Source: Flavobacterium tyrosinilyticum
Lineage (GTDB): Bacteria; Bacteroidota; Bacteroidia; Flavobacteriales; Flavobacteriaceae
Direction: 5' to 3'
DNA: 64,000 bases
Assembly: GCF_023656565.1 (NCBI RefSeq)
Contig: NZ_JAMOKG010000001.1
Span: 1,257,383 to 1,321,382 of the forward strand
Shown here: in pieces, positions 7,821 through 16,759 of the stretch
Layout of the letters: each line of letters opens with the position of its first letter
Numbering within the stretch: the first letter of the stretch is position 1
Position numbers and translations under genes: made by a program
Notes under the pieces: generated by a model
What the model saw: the letters and a program-made list of their open reading frames with translations, nothing else
Database searches by the model: none
What the model was told of the DNA's origin: nothing

Positions 7821-8453
7821 ATGAAGAAAATTCTCGCTTTATTATGCTGTTTGCTCTTAACGAGTTGTTTTGAGATAACAGAAAGAATCAAACACCACGA
7901 CGATCAAAGTGGTGAATATACTCTTATCATCGACTTTTCGCGATCTTGGTTTAAAACCAAATCGGCTATTTGGTTGGAAGAAGTTGATGGTGTAAAAATT
8001 CCCAACGAACAGGAAATTACCGCGAAACTCAGTGATTTTAAAGAAAAAGCTTTAAAGATTAACGGAATTTCCAACGTTAGCACCAAAACAGATTTTGATA
8101 ATTATGTTTTTATCATCAAATTGAACTACGCCAACCTAAAAGCACTCAATGCTGTTGTAAATACAATCAACAATCAGCGCGATCAGATTCACTTTAGCGG
8201 AAGCGGCAAAAATTTCGAAAGAATTGCTTCTTATCCAGTTCCAGAGAAAGTCGTAAATGATCCCAAGAAAAAGAAAGATCTTGAAGACGCTAGCATTATC
8301 GCTATTTATAGTTTTGATAAAGATATTATGTCAACAAACAATCCGAACAGTAAAATTTCGGCAAACAAAAAGACGGTTTTTTTAAAACAAAGTATGTACA
8401 GCGTTTTAAAAAAATCTACATTAATGAATAATACCATCCAATTAACGCCTTGA
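7821..8453 (+). CDS. Hypothetical lipoprotein, paired with the following secreted protein
   Basis: 210 residues. MKKILALLCCLLLTSCFEIT is a lipoprotein signal with the cysteine at residue 16. The middle has alternating strands and helices (YTLIIDFSRSWFKTKSAIW, KINGISNVSTKTDFDNYVF). No family recognised. It is 4 nt upstream of the 8458 gene and surely in the same operon. Codon use is less AT-biased than in the 3.6-7.6 kb strip, so the core chromosome probably resumes here. Confidence 0.8.
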   Translation: MKKILALLCCLLLTSCFEITERIKHHDDQSGEYTLIIDFSRSWFKTKSAIWLEEVDGVKIPNEQEITAKLSDFKEKALKINGISNVSTKTDFDNYVFIIKLNYANLKALNAVVNTINNQRDQIHFSGSGKNFERIASYPVPEKVVNDPKKKKDLEDASIIAIYSFDKDIMSTNNPNSKISANKKTVFLKQSMYSVLKKSTLMNNTIQLTP

Positions 8454-8457
8454 TTTC

Positions 8458-10290
8458 ATGAAGCATTTTTACACACTCATTTTTCTATTCGCCACGTATT
8501 TCTCTTTTGGGCAGACCGTTCCAGAAAAATACGATTATTTTGTACAGTTTAACGGAAGCCAGCTTTCTAAAAAAGTCAGCGTCGATGAGGTTTTAAATCA
8601 TCCGATTTTAACCAAATACATCAGTAAGAAACCTGATTTTGATCTTCGTAAATATGCTGCTATTATTAAATTGAATGAAAAAATTACCATTCACGGGAAC
8701 TTCTTAGATTCTGTTCCGTTTTACCAAGTTACGATTCCAGTCAAAAGCAAAGAAGCGGTTAGAAAATATTTAATCGAAAAGCAGGGAGCAAACGGAACGA
8801 ACAGTTCTATTGAAGATTTTGGAAAATACGAAGTTTATACACCAAGTGGAGTAAAAAGATCGTTTGTTTGGAACGACAATTATTTGGTTGTTATTGAATT
8901 GACAAAACGACTTCCTTCTAAATTTTATGATGTTGCAGAAACTGCTGTAGCAACAGATTCTATAGCAATATCTGAACCTTATGAAGAAACTACTGTGATT
9001 GAAGCACCAGTTTATCCACCAACAATTCCTGTACCTCCAGCAAAAAGTACCGATTCAATAGTATTTGAAGAACCTGTAGAGAATGATTCTTTGTACGATG
9101 GAAATCCGTATGAAGAATATACTGTTGAACAAGCAGAATTTGATAAAAAATTAGCTGAAAAGCAGCGAGAAATCATAAAAACGTTATTCGAAAACGGATT
9201 TACAGCTCCGATTTCTCCAAAAATAAATGTTGCTGCTGATATTTCTTCTTGGGTAAATTATGGCGGAATGATGTCTAGTTTGTATTCCATGTATAATTAT
9301 CCGCTTTCGTTATTTGGCGGTTATGATAAATATTTGCCAATGCAGAATAATTTTGGGAATTTTATAAAGGGCATCAATTTAGATTTTTATTTTGATAATG
9401 ATAATGCCCGAATCGAAGAAGAGGTAGAATATTCTCCAGAGATTGCCAATGTTGTTAGCAAAATTAGCAATAGAAAAATCAATAAAAATATCTTTACTTA
9501 TTTCCCTGCTCAGAAACCTTTGGGGTATATTTCGTATCATGCTAATACAAAAGCGGCATTAGAAAACTTTCCGTCATTAATGACAGAATTATTTCAAAAT
9601 TCGAAATTCGCCAAAGAAGATATTACACTTATTACAGACTTGATTTCGACAATTGTAGATGAAGAAGCTACAGCAAAGCTTTTTGATGGCGATTTAAGCG
9701 CTTTTTTATACGATACGAAAGAAGTTGAGGTATTGAGCAAAAAATACGGTTATGACGAGAATTATGAAGAAACAATAACGGAAGAAAAAGTGAAAAAAGA
9801 GATTCCGCTGTTTTCTGTAATTTTTACTTCTTCGCACCCCACATTTGGAGATAAATTATTGCAATTGGGTGTTCGCAAAAAAGTATTAGTTCAAAATGGA
9901 AATATCTACACGATTATTGGAACTCAGGAATATGATAATATATTTATTCTGAAAGATAAAGACGTGGTAATTGTTGCCAATACAAAAGAGTATTTTGGTG
10001 CTGGAAACGGATCTTTTACAAAAGACACTAAGAAAGATTTGAGCAAAAACTACATTTCTGGAAAACTGAATATTGCACAAACAGTTAAAACATTTGGTAA
10101 AAATGCAAAAGACTCCGAATTGGATCGAATGACTAAAATTTCTTCTCAGTTTTCGGATATTGCTATAGAATCGCCTAAAAAGTTAATTGATAATAAATTG
10201 AAATTTGTTTTTAAACTGAATTCTTTCAAGTCTGATAAAAATATCATTTTACAGACTTTAGACATGGCCGCAGAAATGACTTCTAAATAA
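8458..10290 (+). CDS. Large secreted protein, DUF4836-like
   Basis: 610 residues with an N-terminal export signal ending FSFGQ. A Pro/Glu-rich low-complexity region lies at about residues 160-230, separating two folded parts. The N-terminal text (VQFNGSQLSKKVSVDEVLNH) and the C-terminal strands resemble DUF4836-type envelope proteins, but this is a weak match by eye. The upstream lipoprotein is its operon partner, so an envelope role is likely. A strong terminator follows. Confidence 0.75.
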   Translation: MKHFYTLIFLFATYFSFGQTVPEKYDYFVQFNGSQLSKKVSVDEVLNHPILTKYISKKPDFDLRKYAAIIKLNEKITIHGNFLDSVPFYQVTIPVKSKEAVRKYLIEKQGANGTNSSIEDFGKYEVYTPSGVKRSFVWNDNYLVVIELTKRLPSKFYDVAETAVATDSIAISEPYEETTVIEAPVYPPTIPVPPAKSTDSIVFEEPVENDSLYDGNPYEEYTVEQAEFDKKLAEKQREIIKTLFENGFTAPISPKINVAADISSWVNYGGMMSSLYSMYNYPLSLFGGYDKYLPMQNNFGNFIKGINLDFYFDNDNARIEEEVEYSPEIANVVSKISNRKINKNIFTYFPAQKPLGYISYHANTKAALENFPSLMTELFQNSKFAKEDITLITDLISTIVDEEATAKLFDGDLSAFLYDTKEVEVLSKKYGYDENYEETITEEKVKKEIPLFSVIFTSSHPTFGDKLLQLGVRKKVLVQNGNIYTIIGTQEYDNIFILKDKDVVIVANTKEYFGAGNGSFTKDTKKDLSKNYISGKLNIAQTVKTFGKNAKDSELDRMTKISSQFSDIAIESPKKLIDNKLKFVFKLNSFKSDKNIILQTLDMAAEMTSK

Positions 10291-10300
10291 TCATAAAAAA

Positions 10301-10332
10301 AATCCCTGAAACTCTTCAGGGATTTTTTTTAT
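10301..10332. terminator. Bidirectional intrinsic terminator
   Basis: A 10-bp perfect stem AATCCCTGAA/TTCAGGGATT with a 4-nt loop, a long A run before and a T run after. It lies between convergent genes (8458 plus, fda minus) and can serve both. Confidence 0.92.
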
Positions 10333-10336
10333 GATT

Positions 10337-11233
10337 TTATTGAATGGAAGCTTCGTAAATCTCTTTAATTGAATTTCCTAGTTGCGAATTAAATTCAGCC
10401 TCAGATTGCCCAGCGCTAAGTCCTTCTGATAAAGCTCTTGAAAAACTCGCAATCAATCCATGGTTTTCTGCTAGTTTCTGATTGGCATCTTCTCGAGAAT
10501 ATCCGCCAGAAAGCGCTACAACATGAACCACATGAGGATCGGTCATTAAATCGCCGTAAAAATTGTTTATAGTCGGGATAGATAGTTTCAGCATAACTTT
10601 CACGTCTTTATCTAAAGAATTTAGCTGTTTTTGAATTTCATCTTTCAAAATCTGTTCTGATTTTTCTTTATCAGGACTGTAAATATCAACTTCAGGTTCG
10701 ATAATCGGGACAAGGCCTTTCTTAAATATCTGCAGTCCAACTTCAAATTGCTGCTTCACCACTTCCTGAATTCCTTTTGGATTTGCTTCTTTAATAACAG
10801 AACGCATTTTGGTTCCAAAAACATTTCGCTCTACAGCGCGATCAAGCAGTTCGTTTAAATTAGAAATCGGTTTCATTAACTGAACGCCATTGGCAAGATC
10901 AGCAAGACCTTTGTCTACTTTTAGAAACGGAATAATATGTTTTTTCTCCCAAAGATAATCCGCTGTCCATTGTCCGTCAATTTTTCGATCCATTGTGTTT
11001 TCAAACAAAATTGCGCCAAGAATATATTGGCTATCAAAAACGGGACTTTTGATAATTCGGGTTCTCATTTCATGTACAAGAGTGTACATTTCTTCATCAT
11101 TTGTATATTGACTTTCTTCAACACCATATTGCGATAATGCCTTAGGTGTACTGCCGCCACTTTGATCTAATGCTGCAATAAAACCTTTTCCAGAATGCAT
11201 GAGATTTAACTGTTCGCTGTTTATACCTTTCAT
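10337..11233 (-). CDS. fda: Class I fructose-bisphosphate aldolase
   Basis: 298 residues. It splits fructose 1,6-bisphosphate into two triose phosphates. The order [64 protein letters not shown] and [14 protein letters not shown] matches the Staphylococcus-type class I enzymes closely. The Schiff-base lysine is the K of MLKLSIP. No metal-binding class II motif is present. Monocistronic by appearance, with a terminator right after the stop. Confidence 0.95.
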   Translation of the reverse strand: MKGINSEQLNLMHSGKGFIAALDQSGGSTPKALSQYGVEESQYTNDEEMYTLVHEMRTRIIKSPVFDSQYILGAILFENTMDRKIDGQWTADYLWEKKHIIPFLKVDKGLADLANGVQLMKPISNLNELLDRAVERNVFGTKMRSVIKEANPKGIQEVVKQQFEVGLQIFKKGLVPIIEPEVDIYSPDKEKSEQILKDEIQKQLNSLDKDVKVMLKLSIPTINNFYGDLMTDPHVVHVVALSGGYSREDANQKLAENHGLIASFSRALSEGLSAGQSEAEFNSQLGNSIKEIYEASIQ

Positions 11234-11314
11234 AACAATGAATTTTAGTTTTTATAAATCTATGTAATTTAAGCATTTTAATTGGGCTTCATGCTTATTT
11301 CAAGTTAAGATTTC

Positions 11315-12250
11315 TTACAAACCTATTTTTTTATTGACATTGTCGTAGACTTCTTTTACTTTTTTTGGAGGATCAAATCGGTAACCAACAGAAAGTTTTA
11401 CCGTAGCAATATTGTCATTCAATCTTGGATCGACTTTTTCATCTTGCGCAAAACTTACGGTATTAAGACTGGCAAAACCAAAGAAACGGTCTTTGTTGTA
11501 GGCGAGTTTTAAATTGAAATCGGCTTGGTATAAAGCTGAGGTTTCTTTATCAATAATATTTAATCCGCCACCTAAAGCAAGTCCTGCGCCAATTAAAACG
11601 CGATCACTAATTACGAAATTGTAAAAATAGGCGGGAGCCAAAGTGAATACATAAATGTCACCAGGAGATGAATCGGGAGTATTTAAATCGAGATTGGTAT
11701 AATAAAAAGAAAACGACGGGATAAAACTTCCAGAGCTTTTGGTTTGCCATTCGTTTTGGCTGACCAATGTTTTAAAAGAGAATTTATCGTTAAAAATGTA
11801 AGCTGTCGATCCGCCAATTTTTGTTGTGCGCATGTTTGGCAGCTGTGCAATGATATTGTCATCGCTAATGTAAAATCCTTTTTGGTTGATAAAAGTAAAA
11901 GACTGCATCCATTTTTTATAGTAAAAACGGGTGTTGAAATTAAAATTTTTGGAATGAGAATCACCCTTGTTCTGACTTAGAAATTTGGGAGCAAAACCAA
12001 TTGTAATATCAACGATTTTATAATTTAAGGTAAAACCGATCTGTTCTCGCCGATTCGGAATTAGATTAAGATACGTTGTCGAATCCTGTCCTGAAGCAAT
12101 CTGAAAACTATTGGAAGTATCTAAATAATAAACGCTGGCAGTGATTTTATCGTTATAAGATTTAAAATACGGATTTTGCAGGGAATCGTTTTGGGCAAAA
12201 CATCCAAAAAAGCTGATAAAAAATGCGATGTAAATCAGTTTTAAACGCAT
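11315..12250 (-). CDS. DUF4421-family outer-membrane-type protein
   Basis: 311 residues. An export signal (IAFFISFFGCFAQ) is followed by repeated alternating amphipathic strands with aromatic ends (FNTRFYYKKWMQSFTFINQK, then VLIGAGLALGGGLN), as in a small beta-barrel. The segment KSYNDKITASVYYLDTSNSF and the overall length fit DUF4421. Function unknown. It lies after hemF, separated by an inverted-repeat gap. Confidence 0.75.
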   Translation of the reverse strand: MRLKLIYIAFFISFFGCFAQNDSLQNPYFKSYNDKITASVYYLDTSNSFQIASGQDSTTYLNLIPNRREQIGFTLNYKIVDITIGFAPKFLSQNKGDSHSKNFNFNTRFYYKKWMQSFTFINQKGFYISDDNIIAQLPNMRTTKIGGSTAYIFNDKFSFKTLVSQNEWQTKSSGSFIPSFSFYYTNLDLNTPDSSPGDIYVFTLAPAYFYNFVISDRVLIGAGLALGGGLNIIDKETSALYQADFNLKLAYNKDRFFGFASLNTVSFAQDEKVDPRLNDNIATVKLSVGYRFDPPKKVKEVYDNVNKKIGL

Positions 12251-12373
12251 AGAAACATAGTTTTAGATAATTTTAAAAGAAGTTTCATTCGAATAATTCT
12301 CATAGAGCTATGTGAAAAAATATAATTTTCTAAAATTAGCCCTAAGATAGTGCTTTAAATCTATGTTTCTATG
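12248..12373. repeat. Inverted repeat framing the hemF/DUF4421 gap
   Basis: CATAGAAACATAG at 12248-12260 and its exact complement at 12361-12373 frame an AT-rich gap. The left arm contains the DUF4421 start codon. It could be a cruciform or a remnant of a repeat insertion; nothing else is seen in the gap. Confidence 0.7.
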
Positions 12374-12386
12374 TGTTAAATAAATT

Positions 12387-13298
12387 TTAGACTAAAGAAA
12401 CCCATTCAATAGGGTTCTGCAATATATTGATCAATTTCTCCTCTACGCTTCCTGCCTCTGGATGATGATCGTAAACCCATTGAACATGCGGAGGCAAACT
12501 CATCAAAATACTTTCAATTCTTCCGTTGGTTTTTAAACCGAACAAAGTGCCTTTATCGTGAACCAGATTAAATTCAACATAACGACCACGACGAATTTCC
12601 TGCCAGTTTCTATTTTCTGGGGTATACTCTAAATTCTTTCTTCTTTCTACAATTGGTACATAAGCTTCCAGGAAACTATTTCCAACTTCGGTTACAAAAT
12701 CGTACCAGTTTTCCATTGACATTTGCTCATTTGCTTTGCAATAATCAAAGAACAAACCGCCAAGTCCTCGGGCTTCATTACGGTGTGCATTCCAGAAATA
12801 CGAATCGCATTGTTTTTTATATTTCGGATAAAACTCTGGATTGTGTTTATCGCAAGCCGTTTTGCAAGTTTGATGAAAGTGTTTTGCGTCTTCTTCAAAC
12901 AAATAATAAGGCGTTAAATCCTGTCCGCCACCAAACCATTGTTCGATTACATTTCCAGATTCGTCATACATTTCGAAATATCGCCAATTGGCGTGCACAG
13001 TAGGAACCATCGGGTTTTTCGGGTGAATAACTAAGCTTAATCCGCAGGCAAAGAAATCGGCTTCGCCAACGCCAAACATTTTCTGCATTGTTTCAGGAAG
13101 TTTTCCGTGAACGGCAGAAATGTTTACGCCACCTTTTTCAAAAACATTTCCGTTTTCTATAACGCGCGTTCTCCCGCCTCCGCCTTCAGGACGTTTCCAT
13201 AAGTCTTCACGGAATTTTGTAGTTCCGTCAACAGCCTCTAATCCAGCACAGATCTGGTCTTGTAAATTTTGTATGTATGCGTAAAATTTGTCTTTCAT
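12387..13298 (-). CDS. hemF: Oxygen-dependent coproporphyrinogen III oxidase
   Basis: 303 residues, the usual length. It converts coproporphyrinogen III to protoporphyrinogen IX using O2. Family landmarks: FREDLWKRPEGGGGRTRVIE, FEKGGVNISAVHG, VPTVHANWRYFE, the WFGGGQDLTPYY segment, then HRNEARGLGGLFFDY and RRGRYVEFNLVHDKGT. It starts 3 nt after the stop of the small membrane protein gene upstream. The oxygen-independent HemN is not in this window. Confidence 0.97.
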   Translation of the reverse strand: MKDKFYAYIQNLQDQICAGLEAVDGTTKFREDLWKRPEGGGGRTRVIENGNVFEKGGVNISAVHGKLPETMQKMFGVGEADFFACGLSLVIHPKNPMVPTVHANWRYFEMYDESGNVIEQWFGGGQDLTPYYLFEEDAKHFHQTCKTACDKHNPEFYPKYKKQCDSYFWNAHRNEARGLGGLFFDYCKANEQMSMENWYDFVTEVGNSFLEAYVPIVERRKNLEYTPENRNWQEIRRGRYVEFNLVHDKGTLFGLKTNGRIESILMSLPPHVQWVYDHHPEAGSVEEKLINILQNPIEWVSLV

Positions 13299-13301
13299 GT
13301 C

Positions 13302-13727
13302 TTAATTTTCATTTTCTGGTATAGTATCGTGATACTTGAATGCAACATTCATATCAATTACTATTGTAGTATCTTTTTTAAAGATTTTTACAAATCTTGA
13401 ATTTACTTTTTTAAATAGCGAATCTCCTATTTCAGCTTTTTCCCAAAGAACAGGATAAACATATATTGGAGTCGAATCTTTTAGAATAAATTTTTGAGAC
13501 ATATGGTTATGTTTATCTAAAAATTTTTTCACAATTATCCCAGAAAAATTTTTATGAAACATTTCTTTATATGCGTCTTTACTAATTTTGGCTTCATTTG
13601 AAAAATAAGAACAAGTACTAGCAAATACCGCAAAAAATACCATTACAAAAAAACCTTGATATAATGGATTCAATTTTTCAAAATTAAAATCAGCAATATC
13701 GTTTAAAATTTTTTCTAAATAACTCAT
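13302..13727 (-). CDS. Small hypothetical membrane protein
   Basis: 141 residues with one membrane segment at about residues 22-42 (YQGFFVMVFFAVFASTC) and a C-terminal soluble part with strands. No family recognised. It overlaps the upstream gene by 4 nt and is 3 nt from hemF, so it is part of the hem transcript. More AT-rich than hemF. Confidence 0.75.
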   Translation of the reverse strand: MSYLEKILNDIADFNFEKLNPLYQGFFVMVFFAVFASTCSYFSNEAKISKDAYKEMFHKNFSGIIVKKFLDKHNHMSQKFILKDSTPIYVYPVLWEKAEIGDSLFKKVNSRFVKIFKKDTTIVIDMNVAFKYHDTIPENEN

Positions 13728-14101
13728 TTAAATTTTAACAAAGCGATTTTATTGTTTATTCCAAAAGAAAAAACCTTGCTTTCCTGCTGAATATATTGAT
13801 AAACTGCCAAAGCTTTAGCTGTAAAATTATGGTTTTCTTCTTTTGAGAATTCTATTAAAATATCAGCAAATTGTTCTAATTGATCCCAATCAAAATGAAG
13901 ACGGATTAATAATGTGATTAATTCGTCATTGGAATAATCGACTAAAGTTTGAATGTTTAATCCGAATTCTTTCAATTGATTTTCAATTTCTGTTTTTTGT
14001 AAATCATTTAAAGGATAAGGCACAAAAATAAGAGTTCGTAACGTCTTAAGGACATTATCAATTCTTATTTTCTCTTCGTCTCGTAAACCTTTGTTCAGCA
14101 T
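13724..14101 (-). CDS. Hypothetical helical protein
   Basis: 125 residues, mostly helical and acidic, no signal or membrane segment. It resembles small uncharacterised Bacteroidota proteins with a D/E-rich centre (LHFDWDQLEQFADILIEFSK). Overlaps the next gene by 4 nt (stop/start), so the two are translationally coupled. Preceded by the RAYT repeat pair. Confidence 0.75.
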   Translation of the reverse strand: MLNKGLRDEEKIRIDNVLKTLRTLIFVPYPLNDLQKTEIENQLKEFGLNIQTLVDYSNDELITLLIRLHFDWDQLEQFADILIEFSKEENHNFTAKALAVYQYIQQESKVFSFGINNKIALLKFK

Positions 14102-14115
14102 ATTTTTTTAGATTT

Positions 14116-14216
14116 CCTGCAAGGTTTCCAAAACCTTGTAGGTATTTGTTGTCAGACTTTAAATTAAAAAAAATATAATTATATAGACCCTGATAAGGTT
14201 TTAAAAACCTTGCAGG
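14116..14216. repeat. REP-like palindrome pair downstream of the RAYT gene (family C)
   Basis: Two imperfect palindromes, 14116-14143 (CCTGCAAGGTTTCCAAAACC, then TTGTAGGT) and 14188-14216, arranged as an inverted pair about 45 nt apart. Same family as 14838-14926 and 16003-16081. Confidence 0.9.
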
Positions 14217-14227
14217 ACAGAATTGAA

Positions 14228-14779
14228 TTATTCAAAAGTATAAGTTTCATTCAAAAACTCATTTTTTTGATTATGGCAAAAAATAAAATTTTCTAAATCT
14301 CCAAATAGATTTAAAACTTCATTTCGTTCTATTTTTGTTTCTTTATTTGATAGAAAGGCTTGATAAGATGAAAATTTAAAGCCAGCAAAATCCGAATCAA
14401 AATGATGTTTTGGATTTAAATGAACGTAAAGGATAAGTTGTTTTAGATAATTTTCATCTTTCAATTTTATTCTTTTAAAATGTTTTTCAAATAAGCTTCC
14501 AGTTCTACCGTTTTGTTTATTGTATGCTTTCGCGTAAGAATTAAATAGATTTGAAAATGCTTGCGTTACTTCTTTTTCTTCAGAGTTTAGTCGAATAACT
14601 AAATGAAAGTGATTATTCATTAAACAATAAGCAAAGAGGGATATTTTATTCTCCAAGTATTTTGCTAATTGTTGCAAGAAATAAAGTTTATTTATGTTGC
14701 TGTCAAAAATATTTGTTCCGTTAATTCCGCGATTATAAACATGATAATAGCAATCTTTTTGCAACACTTCAAGTTTCAT
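14228..14779 (-). CDS. REP-associated tyrosine transposase (RAYT), Y1 HUH family
   Basis: 183 residues. The N-terminus has YYHVYNRGINGTNIF, typical of RAYTs; the HUH metal site is HFH in LMNNHFHLVIRL; the catalytic tyrosine is probably in LILYVHLNPKHH. RSLFE-type text (RTGSLFEKHFKRI) also fits. It is intact and about the usual length. Family C palindromes lie in pairs on both sides, which is how RAYT genes are found with their REP elements. These enzymes cut and join single-stranded REP DNA. It sits between hemE and two small genes of the hem transcript. Confidence 0.9.
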   Translation of the reverse strand: MKLEVLQKDCYYHVYNRGINGTNIFDSNINKLYFLQQLAKYLENKISLFAYCLMNNHFHLVIRLNSEEKEVTQAFSNLFNSYAKAYNKQNGRTGSLFEKHFKRIKLKDENYLKQLILYVHLNPKHHFDSDFAGFKFSSYQAFLSNKETKIERNEVLNLFGDLENFIFCHNQKNEFLNETYTFE

Positions 14780-14837
14780 TCTTAATTGTTTTTATTTTAT
14801 TGTAGGTTTTTACTGTAAATATAAAAACAACTTTTAA

Positions 14838-14926
14838 ACCTACAAGGTTTTCAAAACCTCATAGGTGTTTTTTAAAGTATGATTGTTGCTTAGTTTATAC
14901 CTACAAGGTTTTGGAAACCTTGCAGG
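14838..14926. repeat. REP-like palindrome pair upstream of the RAYT gene (family C)
   Basis: 14838-14866 (ACCTACAAGGTTTTCAAAAC, then CTCATAGGT) and 14899-14926 (ACCTACAAGGTTTTGGAAAC, then CTTGCAGG). With the downstream pair they frame the transposase gene symmetrically. Confidence 0.9.
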
Positions 14927-14961
14927 AACTCAACCGAAAACTGCGACTGCAAACATAACAC

Positions 14962-15987
14962 TTAATTCCCGTATTCCTTCACAGCGTCAATAAACGCTTT
15001 GGCGTGATCTACAGGGATATTTGGTAAAATTCCGTGACCTAAATTTACGATATATTTATCTTTTCCGAACTCATCGATCATTTCATGAACCATTTTTTTG
15101 ATAGTTGGAATTGGAGAAAGTAATCTTGACGGATCAAAGTTTCCTTGTAAAGTAATATTTCCACCAGACAAATAACGGGCATTTCTAGCCGAACAAGTCC
15201 AGTCAACTCCTAAAGCAGAAGCTTTACTTTTACCCATTTCGCCAAGAGCAAACCAGCATCCTTTTCCGAAAACAATAACAGGTGTAATATCTGCTAAAGC
15301 GTCAACAATCTGGTTGATGTATTTCCACGAAAATTCCTGATAATCAACAGGAGAAAGCATTCCGCCCCAAGAATCAAAAATCTGAACGGCATTTACTCCC
15401 GATTTTACTTTTTCTTTTAAGTATAAAATAGTCGTATCGGTAATTTTTTGCAATAAAGTATGTGCTGCGGCTGGGTTTGAAAAGCAAAATCCTTTTGCAG
15501 TGTCAAAACTTTTAGAACCTTTTCCTTCAACAGCATAACAGAAAATTGTCCAAGGAGAACCAGCGAAACCAATCAATGGCACTTCGTCGTTTAACATTTC
15601 CTTAGTCAATTTCACAGCGTCAAAAACGTAGCCTAAAGTCTCATTTACATCTGGAACGTAAACTTTATGAACATCTGCCAAAGAACGAATCGGATTTGGA
15701 ATTATTGGTCCCAAATTATCTTTCAATTCTACATGAATTCCCATAGCACGTGGAACAACCAAAATATCCGAGAATAAAATCGCAGCATCTGGAGCGATTC
15801 TTCGGATAGGTTGAACTGTAATTTCAGCAGCTAATTCTGGAGTTTCACAACGCGTAAAAAAATCATATTTATCACGAAGTTCTCTAAATTCAGGTAAATA
15901 TCTTCCTGCCTGACGCATCATCCATACCGGCGGACGTTGCACAGTTTCTCCTTTTAATGCTCTTAAAAATAGGTCGTTTTTTAACAT
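14962..15987 (-). CDS. hemE: Uroporphyrinogen decarboxylase
   Basis: 341 residues. It removes the four acetate carboxyls of uroporphyrinogen III to give coproporphyrinogen III. The signature [16 protein letters not shown] is near the N-terminus, followed by [17 protein letters not shown] with the catalytic aspartate region, [15 protein letters not shown], and the C-terminal [14 protein letters not shown]. Full length, clean start. Downstream of hemD, with a C-family palindrome pair between them. Confidence 0.97.
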   Translation of the reverse strand: MLKNDLFLRALKGETVQRPPVWMMRQAGRYLPEFRELRDKYDFFTRCETPELAAEITVQPIRRIAPDAAILFSDILVVPRAMGIHVELKDNLGPIIPNPIRSLADVHKVYVPDVNETLGYVFDAVKLTKEMLNDEVPLIGFAGSPWTIFCYAVEGKGSKSFDTAKGFCFSNPAAAHTLLQKITDTTILYLKEKVKSGVNAVQIFDSWGGMLSPVDYQEFSWKYINQIVDALADITPVIVFGKGCWFALGEMGKSKASALGVDWTCSARNARYLSGGNITLQGNFDPSRLLSPIPTIKKMVHEMIDEFGKDKYIVNLGHGILPNIPVDHAKAFIDAVKEYGN

Positions 15988-16002
15988 CTCGTATTTGTTT
16001 TT

Positions 16003-16081
16003 CCTGTAAGGTTTTCAAAACCTTGTAGGTATTGTTTGTTGATTTATATTTAAACCTACAAGGTTTTGAAAACCTTGCAGG
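16003..16081. repeat. REP-like palindrome pair between hemD and hemE (family C)
   Basis: 16003-16030 (CCTGTAAGGTTTTCAAAACC, then TTGTAGGT) and 16054-16081 (ACCTACAAGGTTTTGAAAAC, then CTTGCAGG) in inverted orientation. It is the same element as beside the RAYT gene 1.2 kb away, without a transposase of its own. Confidence 0.9.
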
Positions 16082-16093
16082 ATTTGGTAAACA

Positions 16094-16759
16094 TTATTTG
16101 TATTCGTGAATTACATCTTCAATCACGTCTTCAATTGTGGGCTGATCTGCGATGATGATATTCTTTGTGATTTTTGATAGAGCTTCTGCAGTAGTGTCGC
16201 CAATACAGAAACAGATTTGTTTATTGATGGTATTATGTTTCAAGTAACTTTTAACGCCAGACGGACTAAAAAACAAAATTGCTTCAGGATTTGCTTTTAT
16301 TTTCTGCGGTTGCAGTGTAGTTTCGTAAACCTGAATTTCGTTGAATTTAATTCCGTTTTCTTTTAAAGCTTCCGGTAAAGTGTCTCTTCTAAGATTTCCG
16401 CTAAAAAAAGTATAACTTTGATTCGCATAAATCAAAGTGATAATTTCGGCTAAATCTGATGCATAACCGGTGTAAGCCACAACATTAAAGCCATTATCGC
16501 TTAAAAGCGTTTTGGTTTTAAGGCCAACGCAATACACATTTTTCTTTTTTAGTTCTTCTGATTTTGGATCTGATAAAACACTATGAACAGCGTTCTGACT
16601 TGTAAAAATCAGACTTTCGTTAATGTCTTTTAATTCGAAAGGTTTGTTTTCGGTTTTAATGAAATCGGCTTCGATTAATTCGATGCCATATTTCATCAGC
16701 TCTTGTTTATGAAGAGGAGATAATATTTTAGTGGATAGTATCTGGATTGGATTTGCCAT
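16094..16759 (-). CDS. hemD: Uroporphyrinogen-III synthase
   Basis: 221 residues. It closes hydroxymethylbilane with inversion of ring D. HemD proteins are poorly conserved, but ESLIFTSQNAVHSV near residue 50, VGLKTKTLL, FFSGNLRRDTLPE and ILFFSPSGVKSYL, CFCIGDTTAEAL follow the family order. The start codon overlaps the hemC stop by one base, which supports the call. Confidence 0.93.
   Translation of the reverse strand: MANPIQILSTKILSPLHKQELMKYGIELIEADFIKTENKPFELKDINESLIFTSQNAVHSVLSDPKSEELKKKNVYCVGLKTKTLLSDNGFNVVAYTGYASDLAEIITLIYANQSYTFFSGNLRRDTLPEALKENGIKFNEIQVYETTLQPQKIKANPEAILFFSPSGVKSYLKHNTINKQICFCIGDTTAEALSKITKNIIIADQPTIEDVIEDVIHEYK

Noticed and set aside
14116..16081. CRISPR array
   Set aside because: The repeats are palindromes in inverted pairs at irregular distances, with genes between them and no regular spacers or cas genes.
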